From Apostichopus japonicus (taxonomy: Eukaryota; Echinodermata; Holothuroidea; Aspidochirotida; Stichopodidae), in contig NC_092580.1 of NCBI RefSeq assembly GCF_037975245.1, positions 25,464,501 through 25,528,500 of the forward strand: 64,000 nucleotides of DNA, given 5' to 3'. Of the stretch, positions 1 through 37,275 are shown piece by piece. Numbering within the stretch: the first letter of the stretch is position 1; each line of letters starts with the position of its first letter. A program made the position numbers and the translations under genes. The notes under the pieces were generated by a model. That model was not told the DNA's origin. It saw nothing but the letters and a program-made list of their open reading frames with translations, and ran no database searches.

Positions 1-180
1 ACTGAAAAAAAACTTACCTTGAAATTGATCTTACTGTCATTGAGTCTTGACCGGTCTCAAACACGAACTCTTTGTAAATGATCAAGGAACCTTATATAGA
101 ACTTTTAAGTGAATGATCAAATGACCTGAAAAGAAAGAAAGTACACATTGAAATAGTCAGTAGGTCAAATTGTTTCTTTA
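1..180. repeat. First copy of a diverged repeat pair at the left edge
   Basis: This stretch aligns by eye with 968-1215: both carry the shared core CTTACTGTCATTGAGTCTTG, then GAACTCTTTGTA and a later AATGATCAAATGA. Read on the minus strand it has a pyrimidine tract ending in CAG (about 126-137) and a consensus donor AAG/GTAAGT (13-20), so it looks like an exon flanked by splice signals. No minus frame is open across the whole 108-nt interval 18-125, so a coding role is not supported. It may be a remnant of a neighbouring gene or a dispersed repeat. Confidence 0.4.
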
Positions 181-502
181 TGCTAATTTTATAATGCTTG
201 CAAACACATAAGGGTTAACTTTGCGTGGGAGTATGGCGTTGTTCCTTATCATTAATATTCGTATGCCGAGGTGGAATTTTTCAAGACAGGAAAGGAGGCG
301 GAGGTTTTTATTATATTAAGATATTGGGATGACTATATTTGATATAAATAAATCCAAATAAAAGAAAATAAAAAAAACTGTTAACAAACTGCTTATCAAC
401 TTAATAGCCTGTGTAAAAAAATGTGTAAAAATAAGTGGGCCAGACTTTTCGATCCTAGCAGGAACTTCTTCAGAGGCTGAATGACAAGTAACAATTAACA
501 GA

Positions 503-815
503 AGGGACAAATAAACGCCAAGAATGCAGACAGGTTAATAAGCAGGGGGAACACAAACGAGAGATATGTAGGTGGTTTAGTAGACAAGGGATGGAGAGAA
601 GAAAGTAACCAACAAGGGGAAGAAGAGAGGTAGGAGATAAAGTGTAGAGGGACTAAGAAAGAATTGAGGGAAGAGGGTAGGGAATAAACTAGAGAAGGTT
701 AAAAACGGAAAAGTGTGGAGACGAAAGGTGGAAGATAGCTAATAGAAGAGGTGTGACAGAGAGGAAAATAAGGGGAGACGGAGGGGTGGGGAGCACAAGA
801 AAGGTAAGTCATGTC
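503..815. repeat. Purine-rich low-complexity tract
   Basis: About 300 bases of the plus strand are strongly enriched in A and G, with many GGAGA, GAAGAG and AGGGA motifs and no open frame of note. It may be a simple-sequence derivative or a polypurine/polypyrimidine tract. No gene is supported. Confidence 0.5.
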
Positions 816-967
816 TTTTCTGAATGTTGACCCCCTAAGGTTGAATGGTGCGAAGGCGTTATATTAATTTAGGCAGTTGGATTCACGGGATGACCACATG
901 GATTCTACCTGGAGAATAATATAATAAAATGACTACGTTGTTTTTTTACTGATAAAGAATGTTCTTA

Positions 968-1215
968 CTGACTTATAACTGACAAACACTTACCTTGAAA
1001 TCGATCTTACTGTCATTGAGTCTTGACCGATTTTAAATATGAACTCTTTGTATATGATCCAGGAAGGTTACATCGACATCGATACCCAAAAAATATATAA
1101 TATATGAACAACGTTTATGAGAATGATCAAATGATTGTCCTGCGAGACACTGAAAGGGAAGAAAGTGCCCATTGTAAAAGTCAGTATGTAAACAGTCTCT
1201 TTAAGTGAAGCTTTA
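968..1215. repeat. Second copy of the left-edge repeat pair
   Basis: This is homologous to 1-180, with an extra segment of about 50 bases near 1070-1120. On the minus strand the same donor-like AAG/GTAAGT (990-996) and an acceptor-like pyrimidine tract ending in CAG (about 1150-1163) are kept. The conceptual minus-strand peptide next to the donor, GQDSMTVRSIS, is the same in both copies, which hints at an old coding exon. Stop codons lie upstream in that frame in both copies. Confidence 0.4.
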
Positions 1216-2381
1216 ACTACTAGCAGAACCGACGATACGTTATCCAATTTCCTTGTTACATAAAATGGCTCAATTTGATCACATAACACGTACAAATATT
1301 CGGTTAATCGAAAAGTTCGGATAATCGCATTTTCATCAATGAACTCATTTCGACTTTAACGCACTCATGTAATGCAATACTATGCCTTCTAAATGACTGT
1401 ACATATTATCTTCCATGTTTATGAATTGATTAATTGACAATTGCATTTAGAAGTAAACACATAAATTATTTGACCGAGAGGTTTTGGGGGAGAGGGTGGG
1501 GTATTACATGCGTACTTGTACCACTCTGACCACAATTTCAGTAGTCTATATATATTTCCGCTGTCTATGCCTCTTTTTATACAATAGTACAGTAAACACT
1601 AGTGTACATCATAGTCTCGATATACTTCGTTATCTCTTTAAGCGAGCTGATAAGAACGTTGCAATTTGTGACAAGAACAACTAAAGGTTTTTTTTATGTT
1701 CAATACAATGCTACTCAAGAGGTTCGTAAATCAGTAAAATTCCTGCCAGGTTCATGTACGCAATACAAACAGTAATTAAATTGGTTTGACTTTCGGTTTG
1801 AAGGCACCATGTCTGTTGTACAATATATGTCTGTGATATTATCTGATGTATACGTTCTCCGTGCTTGCAGAAGGTCGAAGTCCATACTGGTTCAATGCAT
1901 GTGCACTTGTAAGAAGTGTAATGATAACTATATTTGTATAAAACGAACCAGTGTAGGTTTGATAATGTGTTTGCACTGTGAAACACGCATCAAGGGGTTC
2001 TGCTGTCGGACACAAATTGCCTGTTTCGGGTGTGTACGATAATGGTTTGTTTTGAGTTCTTCCTATTAATTCGTGTAAGATTATCGTCTATCATTTTGTT
2101 CCTTTTAATTAAGCTAATATTAGTAGATATTTAAGATTTGCCTACGGCTATCGTAGAGTATAAACTTGTTTGATACATTACAACTGTTAAGATACATAAT
2201 GATAATTAAGGTAAAGTGGTGTTGCTGTGATCATTGTAACGGGGTTATTAGAGATGTGTTTTTTTCTCCTGACATATTGAAAGTTTTACTTCGATTCATT
2301 TCAGAACTGCTGGCTTTATTCTTAACAATCCTCTTTGCTTCCAATACAACTTAAATTGAAGATCATTACAAAAGAAAAGAC
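1216..2381. other. Upstream region of gene 1
   Basis: No convincing gene is seen here; short open frames on both strands look like chance. A TATAAA at 2159-2164 lies about 220 bases before the gene 1 start codon, and a pyrimidine-rich tract ending in CAG near 2303 could be an acceptor for a 5' UTR exon leading into 2382. Both are weak. Confidence 0.3.
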
Positions 2382-29425
<27,044 letters not shown>

Positions 29426-29823
29426 ATCTTCAAATTAAGTAAGTCTACTTGCCTCTTTGTCGCTTTCTTACTTTTGTTTAGTATTTTATATAGCATCGAG
29501 AAGTTACAGCAGCATAACTATGACCGTCAGCTAGTAAGCATCAATTCTAACAAGTCATACGCGTTAAAAATAGCATCTTAATAATAATGTATTGTTGTGC
29601 AATGTAAGCACTGACAATAATAGACGTACACAATTTCTATTATAAAATTTGTAAATATTAATTAGTAGTATGATATTTAAGACCAAAACATTGATTTAAA
29701 GGGTTAGTCGATTGAAACATAGATACACTGGTAATGTGTGAAAAAATATGACCATACTTCCAACTCTGGTGATCATGATATATTGCTTAAATGTTTAACG
29801 TAAAATAAATATTTTGAAATAAA
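29426..29823 (+). promoter_or_regulatory. Gene 1 3' UTR candidate with polyadenylation signals
   Basis: AATAAA occurs at 29804-29809 and 29818-29823, about 380-400 bases after the stop. The second is kept at the equivalent place in gene 2 (63206). The sequence between stop and signal is conserved between the genes. The cleavage site is not visible. Confidence 0.45.
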
Positions 29824-30865
29824 TATAAAATCATTTTTCTTTTTCATAACAATAGCTAAAGAGACCAAATTTCTTCTTGCAAAGAAGGTTATTCTACACT
29901 GGTACAACTTTAAATCCTATAGATCGATGAATTGGATTCGGTAGCGGATACTGCCATCAGGATCTGCATCTCAACGATTTATCATTTTCTCTATGTAACT
30001 ATTTCTAGTATTTAGATTCTGCAAATACAAAGATGATTTTTGCGTGCAGAAATGTGTATATTTTCTGTATTTACTCCACAATATGATCAATACTGAATAT
30101 TAAACTTTAATAATTGTACAGTAACTGTAATTCTTTAATCATCTCCGTTTTTCACAGACTCAGATATGTACGTGTTTAAATATTAAAGTATGTCGTGATA
30201 TATTTCATTTAAAAAAAAAGTAAGGTTTTAAACGATTATCTATGATAAAACGAACTTCCATGAATTCCAAAGTGAGTATTATTTCCTTGGAAATCCGGAC
30301 AAAAATCATCCTCTCTGGATTGTGAACGACAGTATGGTGGAAACAAAAACAGCGATCAGCACATCATTTATTATCTTAGATGCCAGTTGGAGGCAACAAG
30401 GTCATCTCTTAATTTCTCCTATATGTATTGTGCTTATGTATGCTAATGTTATTTGGTTCGTCAATTGACAAATATGTTTTCAAAACACACTGTTGGCTCT
30501 TGTTAGCTTAATCAGTGTAAATTACCTTCAATCATTCGTTAGCAATTGTTATCTGTCGCCATACTCACTCAATGCAATGTTAATGAAAGGAGTATTGTTA
30601 TTGCCTATACGTACTTTGTTCATAAGTTATCCTATGTTAGCTATCGATGTTATTAACCATTGAATGTAAAAGCATAAGCAGCATACTTAAAGTTGCACGT
30701 GTGTATAATTAGTAAAACACGATCTGCTGTTTAAAATTTGCTAACTTGAAACGAACTGGATGTATGCAGGCAATTTACAACCTGCGTTTACCGCAACGCT
30801 TTTTATATTGCCTTTTTTATACACCACCGTTGGCAATTTAAATATTTTTTGGTTTTTATTTTGTT
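29824..30865. other. 3' flank of gene 1, shared with gene 2
   Basis: No open frame is supported. The stretch from about 29850 to at least 30660 aligns with 63240-64000 downstream of gene 2, so the duplicated segment reaches beyond the transcribed region. Confidence 0.6.
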
Positions 30866-31480
30866 ATCAAAGTTCAAGTGTTAATAATCTCATCATATGC
30901 ATGCAGTATCAATTATTCTATTTTAGTATTCGATGATCCTATCGTTTGTAATACGACAAATAAGAAGTCGTTTGTGTAAGTCATGATTAAAGTATTATGA
31001 GCTACGTTCATAAAACATGTTCTACTGGCTTGTCGGTATTCAATTATCATATACTTAGTTAGACTTGTAATATAAAATCTAAATATATGCAAATACATTT
31101 ATTTGGTAACATTTGATGCAGTGAGATAAATCTCATGCAATGAAATCAAAGTTCAAGTGTTAATATATTCCTCATTGGCATGCAGTCTATAAATTACTAT
31201 CGTTTGTAATACAACAAATAAAAAAGTTGTTTGTGTTAGTCAGGATCTAAGTATTATACATCAGATACGTTCACAGAAAAATGTTTTACTATCTTGTTGG
31301 TGTAAAAGTATCATAAACGTTGTTAGACTTGTAATATAACATCTAAATATATGCAAACCAATTTATTTGGTGACATTTGATGCAGTTAGACAAATCTCAT
31401 GCAACGAAATCAAAGTCCAAGCGTTAATATTTTCCCTATTGTCATGCAGTCTATCAACTATTCTATTTTAGTATTCGATG
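30866..31480. repeat. Tandem repeat, about 265-280 bp period, 2.3 copies
   Basis: AATCAAAGTTCAAGTGTTAA-like starts recur near 30866, 31145 and 31407, each followed by CATGCAGT. Full units also share ACAAATAA...GTCGTTTGTGT and a TTAGACTTGTAATATAA segment. It looks like a short satellite in intergenic DNA. Confidence 0.7.
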
Positions 31481-32089
31481 TTCCTATCCTTAAATAGTAC
31501 AGACACTAATTCCATAGCGCTCGTAAGTTGACCTATACAGCGGTATGATAATAAAGTGCAGTCATTGTTTGCACATTCATGTTTCTACAACTTTTTCTTC
31601 TGAATGTAATTGAAACTTTGTGAAAGAAGCAAACTCATAAGTTGGGAGTTGGAAGATTTTGTAAAACAGATTATTCTGTTGAAAAAAAAAATTGGTTTGG
31701 GGTTTCAGACAGACAATCCTCAATCCACATATATGTATGTAATTGTCATAGTTTAACTATAACCAAGAATACCCCTTTCTTCTAACCTTTGATTTCTAAA
31801 AATATTTACACACAGTGACCGCGCTTAATAAAAAAAAAATGGTTTATGCAAACCCATTTTTCTCAGTATGCATAAGATACTCCATGGATCATTCCACTTC
31901 CAACATGAGTAATATCCGTTATGCCTTCCATCGTTTAAAGTTCATCTGTAGTGAAAAAAAAAAGAATCTTAAAGTTTAATCTGACGAGTGTTTAGATTAC
32001 GATGCATATACCACTATAACTTTAATAAACAGGCTGTGATGAAGTATAAGGTACACAAAAGTTCTTTAAAAAGCAGTACTCATGTTACA

Positions 32090-32760
32090 TACATGCACTT
32101 GTTAAGCAAACTTTCGTGATCTCCACTGTACCATTTCTTGATAACTTTAACATGCATTACTCGTTGTGACTTCCGTTTCTCTGGTAAACAAATGTTCCCC
32201 TGGACTAATCTCTCGCTCAGTGGCCCTTCTGCCATACAGCATTTTCATTTTCTTTTGGGTTTGTCCCGTATTTTAATATGCCTTTGCAATTAACTCTGGT
32301 TAGCGTTTAAACATACTTAATGAATGGGATAACACATTATTTGAAGAACAATCCAACGAGAGCCAACTATCTTTTAAAATACTAAGTGGTCCTCTCATCT
32401 GACTGCCGTTAAACAGCTCAAATGGAAGATACCCTGTTTTTGTAGTTGCATGGTACTTCTCTAAATGGGAATTGGAAATATCGTATGAACTCATCCCATC
32501 ATTTGAGCTGCTCATCTGTTAATGACTTAATCATGTTCTTCAGAGTACCTTGTAAACGTTCTGTTACCCCGTTAGCTTGCTGGTGACTGCCAGTTGTTGA
32601 GATCTGAGCAATCTTGAGCATGCTGCGCATGACTTTCATTTTTTGGTAGGCCAGTGGGTATACCTTCCGGGGTCGCCTCAACAATATCTTGTGTTTTCCT
32701 CCACGATTTCCTTCATTTTAGCAGTGTCTGATCTCAGCGTTGGTATGTTAAATTTATAAG
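32090..32760 (-). pseudogene. Degenerate Ty3/gypsy-type integrase fragment
   Basis: On the minus strand, two frames carry pieces of a retrotransposon integrase: HQQANGVTERLQGTLKNMIK (32499-32684), corresponding to the core region with its conserved Glu, and PFELFNGSQMRGPLSILKDSW (32300-32515), the FELxxGxxxRGPL segment typical of gypsy elements. Remnants of the C-terminal part (MLYGRRATER...PGEH) follow down to about 32090. Frameshifts and stops separate them and no LTRs are seen, so this is a fossil. Confidence 0.75.
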
Positions 32761-33560
32761 AATACTTTTAGTTGAAATATTTCTTTCCAGTCATGAAGTC
32801 TGCTGTACACAAAAAGTTCCTAACAAACCACACATTATCTCACAAAAGTATTTTTCTTCTCTTTTTACCTAGCTCTTACAACCCTCACTATGCAGTTTCG
32901 TCTTACTCACTAACTATCAGTTTGATAATGTCAATTTTCTGTCAGCTTTGACAGGCACATTGCGGTGGATCGCCGTCCTGGGGGAGGGGTAAAGCCTCCC
33001 ATTGTGAAAATGTTTGTTTTACGAGAAGAGTTTGGTGAAAAATGTTGCTATCGTTTTCAGTTTGTTAAATTACAATCGTGTACTAAACTTATTTTTTGGG
33101 TACAAAAACTTTGTCAGTTTTGAATAAAAAAACGAAAAAATGGTGTGCGCGCCTGCGCGGTCGAAAACCATCCGATAATATCACATATTGAAAAAAATTT
33201 ATGTGAATACAAATATATGGCAACTCGGAGAGACACTAGCTGTGCGCGTAGTAAAAGTATTTATTACCTTCTCTTTAGTATTCCAACCTCCAACCCCCAT
33301 CTTCGACCCGATCCCAAATTTGTTTTTGCTTACTTGGATTCTCCACCGCTGCCCATCGCGTCCCCAAAGATTTATGTGTGGGGAGGGGCACTCTGCCCCC
33401 CCCCCCCCGCTGGCTACGCTATGTAAAAATATTTTCACTGTTCCATCCTCGTCAAATGTAATGATTATTGGCATGTGTCCTCACAACTTTCACAGCTTTC
33501 ACCACTTTCACAGCTAGCTCTTAAACAAACACCTCCCATAAAAGGCTGGTTACGCCACTT
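32761..33560. other. Intergenic DNA with a poly-C-bearing repeat-like segment
   Basis: Around 33396-33409 there is a C run of about 14 bases inside a GGGGAGGGGCA...CCGCTGGCTACGC context; the stretch ends near 33560 with GGTTACGCCACTT, like the end of the MITE-like element at 35216. It may be a diverged relative of that element. Open frames here are low-complexity shadows. Confidence 0.35.
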
Positions 33561-35206
33561 GTAAAACACCATGGAGTTTGTAGTAAAGCATGCTGTGAAT
33601 AAGTGCATATACTGTATTCCTGTAGCCACGAAGCGTGAAAGTTTGTCCGATTAGTGATGGACGTTTTTGCATGTTTTTTAAGCTATGAAAAATAAGCAAT
33701 TCAAACATTCAACCAACATTCGTGATGTGTTACCGGAACCTTCAGGTCGAAAGAAAGTTACGGTGACTCTCTACAAGGTACCCCTGGAAAACTCTACTTC
33801 TTTATCCAATAAATAATATTAAATATATTACATTAAAAGTAAAGGATTAATATAAAGAAAAGAGGAGGAAACGATAATTCACGATCATCATCGATGACAA
33901 GTTAACATTTACTAACTATATTTCAAAGGCCTTAATTATATCATACTATGTATTGTTTCCACATTAATCGATGTTGACGCCCCCTCCCCCCATTTTCGTA
34001 AGAAGGTCTTCAACAAATCCACCCTCCCGCATATTATCTATGCAGTCCCATTTTGGTATCACTTTATACATGTTTAATAAAACTATGTAACATTGTGAAC
34101 GTATCTGAAATCATAACATGCCACGTTCTTGTTCCAACAGGAAAGATGTAAGAAGGAATAACATTAAAAGTTTTGCCAGGTAAACAATCATGACGACATT
34201 ACAAGTGTTGTGTATATAATGGACCCTGTTATGGCAATAAATGTTGTGGATATTGTTATTGGTAGAGGTCTATAATGATTACATACCATAGTTTTGAGGA
34301 TCCCTTTCGTATGACAGCTGACGAAAAGCAACCTTCCGTATGTGTCAGTGTGTGTGCTTACGTTAGCGCTGAAAACAGTTGTTTGGCCTTCAGAGTATGT
34401 TAAAAAAGTTAATTCTTTGTAACTGTGCTGTTTGTTTCCATAAATCTAAAGGCTGAATCTTTGCTAACTGCGTGTAACATGAGTAACTGAGTTAAAATAG
34501 GCCTATATGGCCGTCCAATTTTGTTGAACTTATTAGTACGCCTGCACTAATAACGAGTTTAAAACTTATTAAGAGGGTCTTCTTCTGCATATTATGTTCG
34601 TAAACTCATTATTCCCAAAGATGATAGCGTTAACTACCCTTACAAGTCTTTTGATTTCAACATTCTTGATGTTCAGAGTAAGAGAATTACATGAGTATAA
34701 CAATGATTTCTAAGAACATTCTAGCATCATTGAGCAATACGTCAAGAAGATATTCGAATAGGAACAGTAAGACAATAGTGTGGTCGTTTTTTTTTTACAC
34801 ACTTTCGCTCCTCGTTTCTTCGACACTTCTTGTTAGCCTACTTTTGTTCCTTTCTAAGCTTACGTCCATCGATCTAGAGACGGTACTGGACAAGCTAAAA
34901 GCGTCTGACAGTCATGCCTTCATCAAATTTCCCTGATCTGGTGACCTTTCGAATAATCAAAACTTAGAAGTGTCCTTAAATATGTGTGTGTTGTATATGT
35001 CTCTGTTTGATTGTGAATTATTATTATTCCATATACTTGACAGTATCTTTAACCTGCTAACTGTCAGATAAAGTGTACAGTCTACCATATATTGAAATAT
35101 TCGGGTATTAAAACACGTTTCAGCTGCTTGGAAAAGTATAAAAGTGCAGAAAAGGACTCTTGACGAACGACACACTCAGAATTGCATCACATTCTCAACG
35201 AATGAA
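33561..35206. other. Intergenic DNA without a supported gene
   Basis: The only notable open frame (34691-34936, plus) has a hydrophobic middle but no conserved partner or splice context that I can see, and I do not call it a gene. Confidence 0.4.
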
Positions 35207-35215
35207 GGGTGAGTT

Positions 35216-35591
35216 CAAGGGCGTAGGAACCGGGGGGGGGGGGGGGGGCTGGGGGGCACCAGCCCCCCAGTGAAAAATATGGGGGAGGGGCGGAAGTATC
35301 ATTCCGCCCCCCGCTCCGCAAGTCAGAAAACCCCTTTTTCATTTCCAAATGAGAAAAAAATCTCATTTGGAGCACCAAATTGCATTTAAGGCCAGGTGAA
35401 ATGCAAAATTCTTTACAAAATGGAGTGAGAGTTGAAGTGTGCTATATTGCACCAAATTGCATCTGAGGCCACCTGGAAATGCACAAAAATCCCAAAGAGG
35501 AGGGGGACACCCCTCCCCTTAGACCCCTCCCCCAGGCCGGCCATCAGTATTCAGCCCCCCCCCCCACTCAAAAGTACCTTCCTACGCCACT
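35216..35591. mobile_element. MITE-like element with short terminal inverted repeats and 9-bp target duplication
   Basis: The direct repeat GGGTGAGTT flanks the element at 35207-35215 and 35592-35600. Its ends are inverted: AGGGCGTAGGAA on the left and TTCCTACGCCACT on the right (AGTGGCGTAGGAA reversed). The interior has a long G run near 35231-35248, matching C runs near 35557, and CACCAGCCCCCC-type segments, with no transposase. It is a non-autonomous element; the superfamily was not determined. Confidence 0.65.
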
Positions 35592-35600
35592 GGGTGAGTT

Positions 35601-36692
35601 TCTTTTTGCTATAAAATGGATTCAAATCCTACTCTCCTAGTCAAACCATCGGAAACCAGGTTATCTTTCAAAAAACTAACGTGGGACCTTGGTCCAGCCC
35701 AATGTATCTGCCCGCCAAGTGTACCACCTAATCTGGAATCCAAAAGAAAAGATATTTCCTTTGAACTAAATGAATGGAACTACTTAATTCTGATTTAGTA
35801 GTAAAATAAACGTCAAAAATATCTCGTTTTTCAGTTTTTGTTGCTGTTCTTGTGGAACATCTGAAATTTTTCAACCATGCATGGCACTTATACACACAAC
35901 GTCACACTGCTCTCAAATAATCTATTTATTCATACCAACAGAGAGCTTTGTATGGTGCGGTAGTCTACTAAATAGGCTAAATAAAGAGTTTGTGCGGCTG
36001 CGTGTGTCTACATTCAGACTGATGTCCTAATTGCTTTGTCTATTGCTCGATTCCACGTACTCTAATCCTAACATAGCCTTGACAATAAAATTCCTCTATG
36101 GACATGATGTGTGCGTATGTGTGTCTGTTATATCTGACAACTTGTGTCAAACACTCAACCTAAACGACTAAGCCGATATTCTTCTCAATGTGGGACTTTC
36201 ATATTGACGTTTCTTTGTGTCAAATTTTCAAAATTTTGCAACGTCAGGCAATGATAAGAAAGCTATAATTGAACATTGCACTATGAACTTGGCGCTCATT
36301 TGAAGTTACCCATTCAAACGACGTTTGAATTTGTTTACTTCCATAGGCCTATGCAAATTGAGCTTTAATCATTAACAGTAATCATTCTAACAGATCACAA
36401 TTGCAGTAACCAAACATGTTGAATATTTTACATACTGAGCAATAGTCATGATGTATAGTACATCGACTCCCTACGTTGTACGTGTATCATGTATCTTCAT
36501 CACCATTAGGAAACCGTTGCCTTTCAAATTATGCACGAAGTATGAATTATCTTCTGACATGCTGAAGTAGAAGACTGGCACTGTGTTACGATTGACAATA
36601 CACAATACAGATTTGCTTAGTTCCTACCGCAAAAGGTATGTTTCGAATTAATTACAGATAATACATTCAGAACGTTACTTTTGGGAAGAGGG
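35601..36692. other. Intergenic region upstream of gene 2
   Basis: No gene is seen. The stretch contains scattered short AT-rich sequence and a TAGGCCTATG motif at 36352. Confidence 0.4.
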
Positions 36693-36700
36693 TATATAAA
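36693..36700 (+). promoter_or_regulatory. TATA box candidate for gene 2
   Basis: TATATAAA lies in a GGG-flanked context. Transcription about 30 bases downstream would start near 36725 and feed a 5' exon that ends at a perfect donor at 36857. No such clear box was seen for gene 1. Confidence 0.4.
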
Positions 36701-36724
36701 TAAAGCAGGTTGCTTAAATTATTA

Positions 36725-36856
36725 CTGACACTAATACGTACTAATATATGATACCTTTGGAACAGCAATCCCAGTACATACACTTAAAATGAGGCTTATT
36801 TATGAAAAATACGTTAAAGTTTAATCTCGTATTGAAGATGTCATGAAAGCAAGCAG
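36725..36856 (+). other. Candidate 5' noncoding exon of gene 2
   Basis: The exon would end AAGCAG/GTAAGT at 36857, a strong donor, and join the acceptor AATTCTGCAG at 37170. Short upstream ATG frames in it stop quickly (one reads into a TAG just after the junction), so the coding start at 37197 is preferred. The 5' end is assumed from the TATA box. Confidence 0.4.
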
Positions 36857-37196
36857 GTAAGTTTATTTTCCCATTATTATGAAGACATTTATGGTCTTGT
36901 TTGCAGGTTTTAAACTAATTAATGTGATATAGCATTTATTATGATGATTCGCATTGATTACGTATAACGTAGCTATTATTTATACTTAACAGTTTTCAAT
37001 AATGCACTTAAACTTAACTGTTTACTGGGAATTTTACCCAGCAAAACGTTTGCAACTGAGGAATTACATCGTTCATACAAAATATAGGCTAACTTTATTG
37101 TATTTTAACGATTTTCCTTTCATCTACCATTGGCTTTTGAAGTGTATTTCTTTATTTGATAATTCTGCAGGTCATAGTTGGTTACCTACATTTTGC

Positions 37197-37275
37197 ATGT
37201 CGCGTGGAACTATGGCTATCACAGAATGGTATATGTCTTATTTCTCACTGTGTCTACTATTTACGTCGGTAAAAG
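37197..37275 (+). CDS. Gene 2 exon 1: signal peptide
   Basis: This 79-nt coding part begins MSRGTMAITEWYMSYF and continues with a hydrophobic SLCLLFTSVKG, ending in phase 1 at a GGTTAG donor. The phase fits exon 2. The sequence is unrelated to the gene 1 leader, and a nearer alternative leader cannot be excluded. Confidence 0.5.

Noticed and set aside
29871-29905. Conserved CTAA...AAG segment downstream of the stop as an alternative last exon
   Set aside because: Phase differs between the two genes at the putative donor and it lies beyond the stop and polyadenylation signals.
33145-33517. Overlapping open frames with Pro runs on both strands
   Set aside because: They come from a poly-C repeat segment and overlap in several frames without homology.
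34691-34936. Open frame with a hydrophobic segment, possible small membrane protein
   Set aside because: No conserved partner, splice context or recognisable domain; likely chance in AT-rich DNA.
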